A DNA stretch of 64,000 nucleotides from Coturnix japonica (taxonomy: Eukaryota > Chordata > Aves > Galliformes > Phasianidae): positions 8,372,157 to 8,436,156 of the forward strand of contig NC_029529.1 of the NCBI RefSeq assembly GCF_001577835.2. Direction: 5' to 3'. Of this stretch, positions 52,961 through 64,000 are shown one piece after another. The position numbers and the translations under genes were made by a program. The notes below the pieces were generated by a model. It did no database searches and was not told the DNA's origin. It was given only the letters and a program-made list of their open reading frames with translations. Numbering within the stretch: position 1 is the stretch's first letter; every line of letters begins with the position of its first letter.

Positions 52961-53548
52961 TTGTTAAGCTTATGGTAAGTTATGTTTTCAGTTAGAGGGT
53001 TCTTTTGTAACAGAGACTTATATCACATGTAACAGCGATGGCTTAGCAGTAACATGGGAGGATGAAGGACTGAGGCCTCCTTTCTGCTTTGAAAATGGAG
53101 TAACAATTTCTGAATAACTGATTTGTATTGCAGAGGTGTCTTGTAACTCTATTAGCCTATCTCAGACTCTAATCGAGAGTAAAGCACTTTATCTTATCTT
53201 TACTATAAGACCAGCCTTAACAAAAGTATATTTAAAATTCCATGTAAAACCAATCAGTTTGTGCGCTTCTTTAGAGTGTGTTGTTGGTATTAATCTGTAT
53301 TTTGCTTGTTCCAGTCAATTGATAAGATTTTATTCCACAAGCGCTGTGATAACCTCCAGCTAAATGAATGTTGCCATTAACTTTTATTAAATTTTATAAT
53401 TTTAATAAGATTCAACAAGAGCACTGATGGGCTTACGTTAAGAGTTAAGCAAACTAAATGCTCTAGTGTTCCACTCAGTGCTTAAGGCTGCAAATCAAGG
53501 TATATATAAAAAAAAAAAAGATATTTTTCTTTGCTTTTTGCTTTTCAG

Positions 53549-54006
53549 TGTTCTGGAGATGATGAAAAGGAGGTGCCGAAGATCTGCAGCTTAGCACAAG
53601 TAGCAGAATGAAGAGGTGCTCAGATGCCTGAGTGCAACCTGGTTTTTCTTTAAAGCAGCAGCTTCACCTGGCATCATGTTGTGAAGTATCTGCTTTCCTT
53701 TCCTTTACCATTAACAAGTAAGATGGGATCCCTCCAAATACTTCAGAATAAATTTCAAAATTGCAAATGCCTTATGTGTATCATGAGAAGGTCACCGACA
53801 GATAAGCTTATATGTTAGAGAGGAGCCTGAATGACACAGAGGACAGGGATGTATTTTATCCCAGCCCTTTTTATTCTGGTTTATTTGGTCATGCTATTTT
53901 AATCCATCTGTTGCATTTTCTTATTATAGTTTATAGCCTGAGGGCAGAGGCTCTTTCTATGTGACATATTAGAAGCCACACTAAAAGTTACTGCTGTTGC
54001 AATAAA
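53549..54006 (+). other. OTOA: Candidate spliced 3' UTR exon of OTOA
   Basis: Fourteen bases after the OTOA stop codon there is a strong donor (TATG|GTAAGT, exon end 52974). A pyrimidine-rich acceptor ending TTTTCAG at 53548 would join it to an exon from 53549. AATAAA signals follow at 53747-53752 and 54001-54006. Because the junction would be so close to the stop, it should not trigger nonsense-mediated decay. The alternative is an unspliced 3' UTR. I rely only on splice-site appearance. Confidence 0.4.
54001..54006 (+). terminator. OTOA: Candidate distal poly(A) signal of OTOA
   Basis: AATAAA followed by AATAATTTC, about 1.04 kb after the OTOA stop codon. An earlier AATAAA at 53747-53752 is an alternative. 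Confidence 0.5.
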
Positions 54007-57000
54007 ATAATTTCATCTCTGGGACAGTAGTTTAAATCCTGCTCAGCTAAGAAGTAGCTGTGTGATATTATTTAAGCATTTTTAATAAATATATTCCCAA
54101 TGGCTGCTTGTATACAACACGGAATTGTTACCACAGAGGACAGTGCAATACTGTTAGTATTTGATGTGACAAAATGCACCATGGAAAGCTTCTTATTTTC
54201 ATCACAAGATGACCCTCCACTTTGGTCAGAGTCGAAGGATACAGCTGGAAACTGTAGGAGAAATCTGTTCACTGGGACTGTCAATCCGGCACTTTCCACA
54301 AGGTCTATAATAATTTAACATAACTATAAACCACATATAGTTTGTGTGTCTAATGCTTTTCATGTCAGATCTAAGTATTTTAAACTATGGAAAAACAGAT
54401 ACATTAAAAATTCTCTGCATGTAAATATACATTTTTGTGTTCGTCAGCATGGTTTTATGCCAAGAATTCACGGTACCGTTTTCCATTTTGTCACTACAAA
54501 AGTCCTTATCCTGGAATTAAAAGAAGGCACTGAATGGTCTTAAAAGTTCAGCTTCTCCGTTTAGGGCATTGCTGTAGTAAATGCCTTTCAGACTTTTATC
54601 TGTATTTCTTTATGGCAAACATCAAATCTAGCTTCTTTGCACTGAAAGCAGATTTGGAAAGTCGCTACAGTTGGGGAAGAGAAAAGAATGGAGCTGGAGA
54701 GAAGCAGCTGCAGCATCTTGCTGGGGAAGGGCGAGCTTTTGCTGCTGCTGGGTTGTACCCACCACTGTCCCAGACAGTCTGTAAGTCCTGCAGCAGCAGC
54801 AGGAGCCAGCCTGCTTTTCAGGACTCTCTTATTGGCAAAGGAAGCAGTGAGAGCACGGCCATTTTTCACCCCCTCCTTTGCCCTTCAGCAATCTGCTGCT
54901 TTGGGAACTGCCTTTGCCTATCTCTAACCGTAGAAAATGTGACATGATGTTGCAAACAAAACTATATACTTTGCATTTTATAAGCAAAGAACTGCTGCAA
55001 GTTGCCTTGCAACTTTTTCTCTAGTGCTAATGGCAGAATATCTGCTTTTCCCCTACTGCGTTTCCTTTTCTGCATGTTAACAGTGGATTGTGGCATTTCT
55101 TTAAATAGAAATAAATCCCAGCAAATACATGCGAGCACCCACTGAAGCAAAAAACCCTTTGATGGATCAAACACATTATACTTGTCTGTTTTCTCATCTT
55201 AAAAAGTCCTGCCTCATTGAGATGTGAAAGCAGTAAAAGGTTGTTTGGTTTCCATAAATTACTTGACTTGAATCTTGTGTGCACTTCTGTGAAGATGCAG
55301 GAGAAATACTGTCATAGTCAAGAAGAGAGACAGCATTTCCAGTTCAGCTGTGAAAGTCAGACACGTGACTTAGCTACACCAAGTGCTTCAAAAGCCCATA
55401 TGAGCCGAAAATAATCTTCTGTCAATGTACCTGGGAGTGATTCTGTCTGCAGTTATGTGAGTCAAGAGTTCAGCTTCTAATTGGAGCAGGAATGAGCTCT
55501 TTGTTTTGTGCCATCTGTGCTGTAATTTCTTTCAAGCACATGTGCTTTTAAATAGCTGAAGTCCTTGATTATTTATTAATTTTATTAATAATTATGTTAA
55601 TATCTTCACTGCATTTAAATTTGGTCAGAGGCTTATCTATTTCTTATAAGAGCAGTGTAGAAAATGTAAATGCAGAGTTCCCACTGGATGTTGAATTTGC
55701 TTCATGGTGAGAGGAGAAGAGTCCTCTTTGCTTTGCGTGACCACGTGAGAGCGTCTCGGATGATGAGTATTGTGGAAATGTAATTTTACTTTTGCCAATG
55801 TATGAAGGTCAAAGATGAAAAGTTTCATTCTACTGAAGCTGTGCATGATGTGGCTGTCTCTAAATTCTTGAAAGACACGGGCCTAATATCTCAAGAGAGC
55901 TGAGAACCGTGTTTTACTCCCTTATAGGCCTTGATTAGTAAGATACGCACTCCTGTGTCATATGATGTAACACAACCACATGGACTGCTTTAATCCACTG
56001 CTGTTGAGGTCAGGGCTCTTGTCTTCCCTCCCCGGTACAACAGGAAGGAGACTGGGGAGAAAAGACAAGTCTGCAAAGAATACACACAAACTCTTAATGA
56101 ACATTAAATTTCTCTTATCCCCAGAAATCGGAAATTATTCCTTAGAAAGAATATTTTGTGCATTGTTATACAGCGTGTTTTCAAAAGTGCAGATAAAGGC
56201 CAAACTGTTCAAACAAATTAATGTACCACTCAGGTGCCTCTTTTCATATATTCTGGTAAAGTGCTCCATAATGAGACTTTATCTGCTCAGTTCCTAAACA
56301 GAGAAATTAGGAGACTAGTTCAAATACTCTGCCAGTCCTTGTCTCTACTGGGACCTGTATCAGTTCTTTACCAGACAATATTTTTGTCAGAATTAACATC
56401 TTGTTTATTCTACCCAGAACTATACAGTCTGGAAATGCATTACGTTTTTTTTTCTGCCCAGATCAGCCAATGCCCATCTGTCTGTCCCTGCCCTTTGCTG
56501 TTCAGAATCGTTCTGCTTTTCTGGCCCGGATTAATAAGGATTTTCTTGTCCTCATGATACAAGAACACATGGCATGATCAGAATTTGCAATCCAAGTGAC
56601 TATACATTGCAGTATTAATTGGTCAAACTATGATCAGTGGATTTCTTGCTTTGCTGGCAACTATGTAACACTTATTTTCTAAAATTTAGACGGTACTGAT
56701 TACTCCAATAGATATTTAATAGCTCTTCTAAAAGAAGAGACACCACAGGTCCTAGAGAGAAATATGACAATTACAGTATGGTGTTTTTTTCTGGTAAACT
56801 TTTCTCCAAGAAGTGTTAACCACATATAAACACAAACTGTACAAAGAATAAGCACTGCTGTAGTCAAAATAATGTGTTGGTTTAATGCAGAAGGTAAAGC
56901 TGCCCTTGGTCATCTCTAACCAGAGCCTGACGTGTTTTGATATTTAATCAGATGTCAGAAAACAGTTCGGACCATAAACAAGCTCTAAATATATCCTGTA

Positions 57001-58789
57001 TGAACTGAGAAAATAACTATTCTCATCATGATATCACTGATGCCGCTGCTTTTGAAAGAGGTGAATCATTTATGTAATTGTTTCCATAACTTGTATTAAT
57101 CAGAGGTTTTTCTGCACAGTAAGTACATTCCACTTGTTCAGGAGAGGCACCCTCTTTTCAGCCTCTCTAAAATGATCAGTAAGATTAAGCAGTTTATTTC
57201 TGTACTGGACCCTTTTCAAGATGAGAATGTCATTGTTTTAGAAATCTGAGTTATATTCAGGAAGGGATCCATGGAAGAATGTATCATATACTTAAGCTAC
57301 AGGAGAATATGCAGCAGAATGTGATGTCTGTCAGTATCTGCAGCAATATCCATTGAAATCCATGGACAGCTTCACCAGGATTCCATTCCTGAGACCATCG
57401 AGAAAAGGCACTGACGAAGCCTTTCAGCTGGCTACAAAAAGCGCAGTCTGTCCACTTATTGCACCTGCCCAAGACAGCATATTTATCCCAGGTAATATTT
57501 CATGCTCTATTATGTCTTTCTAAGGGAAGATACATCTGTGATTGAAGTGTTTATAATTCTTCAGACCACAACAGAGTGAAGGTGCGATTCTGTACAGCCT
57601 CTCATGAGACATTGATTTCAGGCAGTACGAACTTCAGTACCTTGCTGTATCCTATGACAATCCTTATCCACTTCTGTAATGTCCTTTGCATCACCTGAGT
57701 ACGGTGAGCTCTGACACCAACGTGCCTTTGAGAAGCACAGGTTTTCCAGTAGAGTATCAGATGTGCTTCTCACCTTCCACTTTTTTCATTGACAAGGCAA
57801 GTGAAATGTCAGAAGCCTGGAGCTTCAGTCGAGGGCTGAGGGAAGGTGAGAATTGTTCCAAGAGACGGGGAAAGCTAAGGTTGCCTGGGGGTGACAAGCC
57901 TGTTCCTAGGCTGTCAGCTGCAGGGAGATACCCAGGGAGGGCACGACTTCCTATTGCAGCTCCTCAGCTGAGGAGGTGCTGGAACGAGGAAGTGAAGAGG
58001 TGTGCCAGGTCTGCAGACACTGTGACAACAAGCTCCTTGTCTGAGGGTAGTTTCCGATCCAGAGCTGAGGCTGAAATGTGTAGGGCCTTCTATTCACGGA
58101 GTGTGGAAGAGACCTGTTAACTTTTACATTTTCATTTCACATGCTTGTAGCGTTGCCTTCGGGTGCTCTAAAAGGAATGGTATGCTCCCTTGTATGCCCT
58201 GAGCAACTGAAGAGCTTGTCAAAGGAAAGAAGGTAAAGCAAGTTAGCTTATTATTGATTCAAGTTCATCGTGGCTTTACCCATTTGTTAATACTACCAGG
58301 AGAGGTTTGTAGACTTTCCAATGAAACAGAGAAAACAGACCTTTGAAGAGGGGTGTGAAAACAAACTAGAAAATAAAAATATCTAAGAAGGTCAAGTAGA
58401 AAAAGAAGCCCCAGCAAAAACATTCAGAGAAGGATTAAAACTAAGCAAGTATTTCTCCTAATTCTTTCATGAGTCTCCCTCATGTCTGCCCTTTTCTCAG
58501 CTCACTGCAATCTCTGGTACAAGGGGGCTGTCGTGTTCGCTCTGTGGGCACAGCTTGTGGCCACACTGGTCCTGCCTGCGGCCTGTCTGGCACTGCTCAC
58601 ACAGGGAGCTGTGTGCTCAGGTCTGTGCTGCACAGCGCTGCTGCCAGCTCTGCTGGGAAGTTTTGTGCAGCTTTTATACAGTGTGGTTCTGTAAAAAACA
58701 TCTCCTCAAGCAGGGTCTGTAGCAATGGCCCCAGCTTTCTTTGTTATTCTGATTTTAATACAGACTGCTGTGGAGTTATCAGAGGTCTG
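54007..58789. other. Intergenic DNA between OTOA and KDELR2
   Basis: About 4.8 kb without an exon that I can match to a known protein. The longest open frame here (57686-58120, 144 codons, +) has no recognised domain or homologue and no splice support. A CTG/CAG-rich patch lies near 54738-54805. In human the two flanking genes are on different chromosomes, so a rearrangement boundary lies in or near this stretch. Confidence 0.5.
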
Positions 58790-59198
58790 TCTTTGGGCTG
58801 GGTGCTCGATGGCAGTATCCTCCTTCAGCAGGCTGAATGTGAGCCAGCAGTGTGCACACATGGCCATGAAGGCCATCCTGACTTGTATCACAAATAATGC
58901 AGCCAGGGGAGCAGGAGGTGATTGTCCCTCTGCGCTCAGTGATGGTGAGGCTGCACCTCAAGTTTTGGGTCTGTCACTACAGGAAAGACACAGAGGCCGT
59001 GGAGTGTGTCCAGGGAGGACAATGGAGTGTGGAAATGAGTCCTACAGGGAGTGGTGAGGGAATTGGGATGGTTTGTTCTGGAGGAGGCTCAGGGCAGACC
59101 TGACGGCTGCTGCTCTCTGCAGGGTCAGTGATGTGTGTTGGGTTGGCCGTGGTGATCTTGGGGGTCTTTACAACTTGAACGATGCTGTGATTGAAGGA
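58790..59198 (+). mobile_element. CR1 LINE 3' fragment with internal deletion, upstream of KDELR2
   Basis: CR1 landmarks in order: GGGCTGGGTGCTCGATGGCA, TGAATGTGAGCCAGCAGTGT, GGTGATTGTCCCTCTGCGCT, GAGGCTGCACCTCAAGTTTT, GGAGGAGGCTCAGGGCAGAC. The sequence then jumps near 59120 to the very 3' end (TGGTGATCTTGGGGGTCTTT, then ACGATGCTGTGATT). The consensus segment between the GACCTGACGGCTGCTGCTCT region and the tail is mostly missing. About 400 bases remain, ending roughly 520 bases before the KDELR2 start codon. Confidence 0.88.
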
Positions 59199-59399
59199 CG
59201 CGGGTCTGTAAAGATGCAGTGCTGCCTTGTGCTGCAAGGAACAATTGTTTTGTTGTTTTTTCTTCTTTCTGGAGGATCTGTGAGCACTCCTGGGCTGCTC
59301 GGCACGAACCAGGCCCGTCACTGTTCACATAATATAACAACTGCTATCAAATACAGCATCAGCGTCCGAGTGCTGCATTACCAGCCACTTCCTTCTCCC

Positions 59400-59717
59400 A
59401 CTCGTGCTGCTGGGCCCGTTCCCCGACTATGGAACAATCTCTATTCATCTAAAGGCTCCCGAGCAGCGCACAGCGATACCCGCAGCCCGCCCAGCCCCGC
59501 TCCGTGTCCGCCATACCCGCCACCTCCCCCCGCCCCGGGCGCTGCCGGAGCCGCCTCAGCACTAACGGCCGCGGGGCGGGGCCGCTCCCCCCAGTTCCCA
59601 TCGTGCACCGGGCTCGGTGGCTGTCTGGCCACGTCCCCGGGCCACGTCGCTCGGTGCCCGCTGAGCTTGCGCCATCTTCGCTCCCCGGCTCCGGGCCGCT
59701 CCGCCGCCTCCGTCGCC
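59400..59717 (+). promoter_or_regulatory. KDELR2: KDELR2 CpG-island promoter and 5' UTR
   Basis: GC-rich, CpG-dense sequence starts near 59450 and runs through exon 1 into intron 1 to about 60720. Two copies of GGCCACGTC lie at 59627-59635 and 59640-59648, 70-90 bases before the ATG. They contain the CCACG half-site used by ATF6 and XBP1 in ER-stress elements. No CCAAT box at the classical spacing is seen. There is no evident TATA box. The start of transcription is not determined. Confidence 0.6.
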
Positions 59718-59808
59718 ATGAACATCTTCCGCCTCACCGGGGACTTGTCCCACCTGGCGGCCATCATCATCCTGCTGCTCAAGATATGGAAGAGCCGCTC
59801 CTGCGCTG
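59718..59808 (+). CDS. KDELR2: KDELR2, ER lumen protein-retaining receptor 2, first coding exon only
   Basis: The ATG at 59718 (context GTCGCCATGA) opens MNIFRLTGDLSHLAAI, continuing ILLLKIWKSRSCAG to a GTGCGT donor after 59808 in phase 1. The exon encodes 30 full residues and is almost identical to human KDELR2, which differs by I/V and S/T. KDELR1 begins MNLFRFLGDLSHLLAI and KDELR3 MNVFRILGDLSHLLAM, so KDELR2 is the best paralogue. Family knowledge: the seven-helix receptor binds KDEL-type C-terminal signals in the Golgi and returns chaperones to the ER in COPI carriers; this exon is the first membrane helix. Exon 2, expected to start GISGKSQ, is not found before the window ends, so intron 1 exceeds 4.1 kb. 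Confidence 0.95.
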
Positions 59809-59864
59809 GTGCGTGCGGGAGGCCGCCGGGGGGAGCGCGACGGGGCCGGGTCGGGCCGAGGGCC

Positions 59865-59900
59865 GGGCGCTGTGCTGGGCGCTGTGCTGGGCGCTGTGCT
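59865..59900 (+). repeat. Three tandem copies of a 12-base unit (GGGCGCTGTGCT)
   Basis: Three perfect copies lie 57 bases after the KDELR2 exon 1 donor. A short slippage repeat in the CpG island. Confidence 0.85.
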
Positions 59901-60342
59901 GGCTCCTCGCTGCGGGCTGCGGCCGGGAGGGGCCGGGGCTCGGCTTTACCGCTCGGCTTTGCTGTTCTGTGGGGCTGCTGCTTCCGTGGGGAGGGGGCGG
60001 CAGGGCCGGGGGCGGCGCGGGGCCTGGGAGGCGGCGGGGAGCGATGGCGCCCATCGACTGCGGCTCCAACAGCGGCCGGGCCGAGAGCGGGGCTGGGTGG
60101 GCCGAGCGGAGCCGCGTTGTTCCCCGGCAGCGGGGGCACCCGCGGGAGCTGCGGTTTCCTTCACGCCCAGAGTCTGCGGCTCTTGGTGCTCGAATCCCTG
60201 AGCAGCGCCGCCTCGGCCGCCCCCCCACCCCGCGGGGAGCCCCTTCTTTATGTAAGGGCCCGCTCGGCGCCGAATGAATGGGGAGCCGGGCAGGGCCGGC
60301 TGCTGCCGGGCCGGAGGCGTTGCGTCCCCGTTCCCGAGGCGC

Positions 60343-60343
<1 letters not shown>

Positions 60344-60379
<36 letters not shown>
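60344..60379 (+). repeat. (TG)18 microsatellite
   Basis: Eighteen uninterrupted TG dinucleotides in KDELR2 intron 1, inside GC-rich DNA. Likely polymorphic, with Z-DNA potential. Confidence 0.92.
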
Positions 60380-60380
<1 letters not shown>

Positions 60381-60612
60381 CGAGCTGAGCGCTCTGCGGG
60401 CTGCAGCGCTGCCAGGAGCTGCCTTGCACTCCGCACATCCTGAACTTGCTCTGTTCGCTACTCGTGCAGGGTGAGCCGGCGCTCTGCCCTTTGATTCCCT
60501 GCAGTAAGAATTGCCGTGGCCGCCCGTACCGCTGGCGTGTCCGTACGAGCGGCTGCGGCAGAGCTGGGAGGCAGAGCCCGGGCGCTGCAGCACGCCGAGC
60601 TGCCGGCTGCTG

Positions 60613-60620
60613 TGACGTGG
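60613..60620 (+). promoter_or_regulatory. KDELR2: UPRE-like octamer TGACGTGG in KDELR2 intron 1
   Basis: An exact match to the unfolded-protein-response element core (TGACGTGG/A) bound by XBP1 and ATF6, about 0.8 kb downstream of exon 1 and still in the CpG-rich zone. KDELR2 is known to respond to ER stress in mammals. An eight-base match can arise by chance, so its function is inference. Confidence 0.35.
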
Positions 60621-63600
60621 CAGGAGCGGCGGGCAGCCCGCTGGGCCCAGCGCTGCCTGGGCTGAGATTTGCTCCTCAGCCGGTGGATGTTTGTGGGAGG
60701 GATTGGTTTGGGCTGCGGCCCGACAGAGCTGAGAATGGAGAAATGGAATCTCTGCTGGTTTACAGGTAAGAGGGAGAGCACGGATTCACCATGTCCAAAT
60801 CAGGTCACTCATTGCCAACCACTTGATGGTGTGACAGAACAATCACACTAAATGTGGTTAAAAGCTTTGGTTTATAGTAGTGTTTTCTTTGTGTGATTTC
60901 TAACTTCATAAAATGCACGAAGTAAATGACTCCACTGTTTAAATAGGGTGCTGTCAGCAGGGTTTCTTTTTTGACGCCGAGGAGCCCACGAGCTCTTTGC
61001 TGATGACCCTTCCTGGGGATACTGCCTGGATCTGACAGGAGAGGATCTGACTCCAGCTCTAACGTTGGGTTCTGTCTGCTGCCATACACGAGGAATGCTG
61101 TCAGAGTTACAACCAGACAAGGGTTAATGAGCTGAGAAGTAACATCTCATAGTCTGAAGAAGAGAAATGAGGAGTTGCAAGGCTAAAATTGGAGTAGTAC
61201 TTTAGCTAGGAGACTTGGAAGTGACCTTTGGACATGAGGTAACTTTCATAGTATAGTACAGCATAACCCGGTCTCTTTTTTCTGTTCAGAAGGTGCTCTG
61301 ACATTGTTTTTCTTGGGTCAGTTATGACTGAGGATCACTGTTGGTAGAGGTTTGTTAGTAAGGAAGAGGAATTGTGTTTGTCACCGGTTTTGGTACCACT
61401 TTCTCCAGCACAGAGAAGCAGATGGGCAAATAAATGTGGCCCTCAGCTCTCCCATCTCCGTGTCAACTGGCATCTTCAAACACAGCCATGTGCCTGCACT
61501 CATTCAGCTGAAACAGTGATTCATTCACCATCCTCAGCTGAGCACTGAAATGTGTATTTATTTGTGTGGGATTGTTGCTTGGTGTATTTTAGTTCTGCCT
61601 GAATCCTTAGGAGTAATCCAGATCCATTTCCCCTCTGTGGGATTAGCGTTGGAGGGCTGAGAAGCTGGAAGGAGAGCAGTGCCTCGGGGGAGCCTGGGCT
61701 CTGCTCGGGGGGCTGCTACCTGTGGCAGCTTCTGGTTGTCAGTTGTCGTTTCAATGAATAAAAGCTGTGTAAATATATTTACTCAGAACATGTTTGTGAA
61801 GTCCATGACAAAAGCCCCTCAATGGTTACCAGCTGATGTTCGATACCTGCTGGCTGCCATTGCAGGGGGGCTTTATGTAATTCCGTTGTGTGGTCAGTTG
61901 AGCAATTTATACATGAAATAAAATTACACCTCGTGGGTGTTGGTGACTGAGGAGACTGAGCAGGCCAGCAGGTGCTTTAACAGTGCGCTGCCCTGGCAGT
62001 AGGAGCTTAGAAAATAAATGGAGGTTTCTAAGTGATCGCCAAACCGGAGGCTGTGATCCATGAAGAGCTTCGAGCCGCATGGTGCCGGCTCCGCATCTCA
62101 CTGCATCTGTGTGAGCCCGCAGCCTTTGTTAGGCAGAGCTGGAGGCCTGTGGGAGCAGCTGGAGCCAGGCGGCCCTCACAGCACTCTGCTTCCTGGGGAG
62201 ACACTGCCCTGCTTCTTGGAGCAAGGCTGGGCCAAGGAGCTCCTGCATCGACTGTGTTAGTCAAAATTCATCTCTTTATTTTTCCTAATTCGGTCAATAT
62301 GCTAAACAGATAACGAGACAAAAGCAAATCAAGTTGTGATTTCACAGTTGGCAGGGCGACAGATTTTTTTTTGCATGACTGCTTGTTTGAGCTTTTGCAT
62401 TGAGGAGTGTGGAAAACGCTCATCGCTCCGAACAGCAGCTCGGAGATAATGACTGGGAGCAGTGCAGAACGCTGCAGCCAACGTGGAAGTGACTCTGGTG
62501 TCATAATTAGGAAATCCGTGAGACTTGAAGAACACTCTGCTTTCACACGTTGTCATGGTCAGACTGTATTTTCTGATCCGTTCCCAAGTCAAATGAGATT
62601 GTTTGTGCTGTGAATTACTGCCTGGGAATTGATTTGCTTCTCTCAGTGTTATTTGTCAAGTGTTAAAGGTGACCTGCAGCAAATTATATGCTGAATCGTC
62701 TGGAAAAAAAAGTAGTGTGGGTAATGAATGTGTAATGCTTTCATTGGGCGATGGAGCTGTCTCATAATTTCAGGTATCTGCTGTGGACAGCACCGTACAT
62801 TAAGCTGAAGGTTTTATGCAGTGCTTTGCCACAGGCTGTTGCCAGTTTGTCTGTTTTCTCAGAACATACTGCTTTAGGTAGGAAAGTTTTGCCTTTTGGT
62901 CAATGAAATTTGAGTTTAGAGTTAGGTTGGTTAGTATTTCTTGAGCAGACCCAGAGGAGTTGTGGTTCTGTGGCTGATGCAGACTTTGTGCTAAACTACC
63001 TGGATTTTGTTCTTTAAAAAGGCTGGGAGGGCTCTGCAGCTAAAAGCTGGCCTTCCTTAGAAAAGCTTCAGGCTGGAGCTTTCATGGCCATGATGTGCAG
63101 TAGCCGAGTGCCCCGCAGTGCCTCCATTGCTGCCAGCCCCACAAGAGCAAGCTGCAGTGGATGCTGCTGTGCTTTGGAATGGCAGCAGGGCCAAAGGGGA
63201 GCCTCCAGCTGTTGCTTTTAGCCGAGCTTGGAAGCAGGAGTCAAAGTTTTTCAGTGTATGAAGATAAAACAATAAGGAAAGGTGGAAATTTGGGAAAAGA
63301 GGGCATGGTAATGCATGTGGTTATCTCCAGAGCGACGTAATGTTTATGGGAATGAAAAGAGGAGAATGACCGTGTGGTCTGTGTGCGACAGCTGTGAGCC
63401 ATGGGCCCAGCCAGCACTGTGCTGTTGTAGTGATACAGCCCCGTCATCAAACCCATCAATGCCATGTTCACCATGTCCCTCCTGCAGCTCTGCTCGTGGT
63501 GTGGGTCTCAGCTCTGCTCATGGCACAGAGCTCAGCTCCCATCCAGCCCTCCTGCACCCCATGAGCCTTTGGTCTGAACTCTGGACCTTGCCTGCTCTGC

Positions 63601-64000
63601 CCTACTTACCTTGGAAATCCATTCAGCCTTGGTTTTGTGGTGTGTTTCCGGAACTCCAGGCTGTCCTCAAGATTCAGAAGTCAGTAACACTGAAAGCATT
63701 AATAAAAACAGCAGCTTCTTGATTTTAGGGGCAGGTGAGGCTGCCCCTCATGGGAGGAATTTGTTGAATACATTTTGTTATTACATTTGTATTTAGATGA
63801 CAATACACCTTGATCCAAACATAAAGCAGTGGCCAATAATAAATGTATTTGATACTCTCTGCTTTGTTGTGTGTGGTTAGTAACTAAAAGAAAACACTAC
63901 ACAAAATACCCTAATGTTGCACATGGTGATATGACACAGGCTGGAGCTGTGCACCCCAGGCCTGTCCTGTCTGGAGGGCTGCTGTGAGCACTGCTGCAAG

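Larger units (their letters stand above)
59809..64000 (+). other. KDELR2: Start of KDELR2 intron 1
   Basis: The first 0.9 kb is CpG-rich and contains a triplicated 12-mer, a TG microsatellite and a UPRE-like octamer. Beyond about 60.8 kb the sequence is ordinary unique DNA. I found no further KDELR2 exon and no other gene or repeat that I can support. Long open frames in the GC-rich part come from few stop codons at high GC. Confidence 0.6.

Noticed and set aside
57686-58120. 144-codon open frame upstream of KDELR2
   Set aside because: No domain, homologue, splice context or promoter that I can recognise. At most part of a non-coding transcript.
59073-60443. 456-codon open frame on the + strand
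   Set aside because: It runs through a CR1 fragment, the KDELR2 promoter, exon 1 (in frame over that exon) and the TG microsatellite. High GC leaves few stops. The KDELR2 ATG at 59718 and its donor after 59808 explain the conserved part.

Overview
This looks like nuclear DNA of a galliform bird, most probably chicken (the block that maps to chicken chromosome 14). The reasons are vertebrate intron-exon genes, CR1 LINE 3' ends as the only recognisable interspersed repeats, two CpG-rich promoters, and a gene order matching human 16p12 followed by a human 7p22 gene. The species call is an inference. No prokaryotic, viral, CRISPR or integrated retroviral element was recognised.

Layout: (1) about 1.3-7 kb, last three coding exons and 3' UTR of an MFSD13/TMEM180-family transporter-like gene, + strand. 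(2) 8.2-22.8 kb, METTL9, + strand, five coding exons behind a CpG island, a GT-rich minisatellite and a short upstream ORF. (3) 17.5-21.3 kb, IGSF6, - strand, six coding exons wholly inside METTL9 intron 4. (4) 26.6-54.0 kb, OTOA (otoancorin), + strand, 28 coding exons that join in frame to 1137 codons plus stop. (5) 54-58.8 kb, intergenic DNA with no gene I can support. (6) 58.8-64 kb, a CR1 fragment, then the CpG-rich promoter, first exon and start of intron 1 of KDELR2, + strand.

The four main gene models were built by matching remembered human protein sequences to translated exons and checking splice sites and phase by hand. Every junction keeps frame. The genes do not form a pathway: METTL9 is a protein histidine methyltransferase, IGSF6 a myeloid immunoglobulin receptor, OTOA an inner-ear extracellular matrix attachment protein, and KDELR2 an ER-retrieval receptor. 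The nested METTL9/IGSF6 arrangement is shared with mammals. I see no clearly novel biological system; the points most worth checking are regulatory or splicing details (upstream ORF, NAGNAG acceptor, GC-AG intron, PU.1-like and UPR-like sites) and the OTOA-KDELR2 junction.
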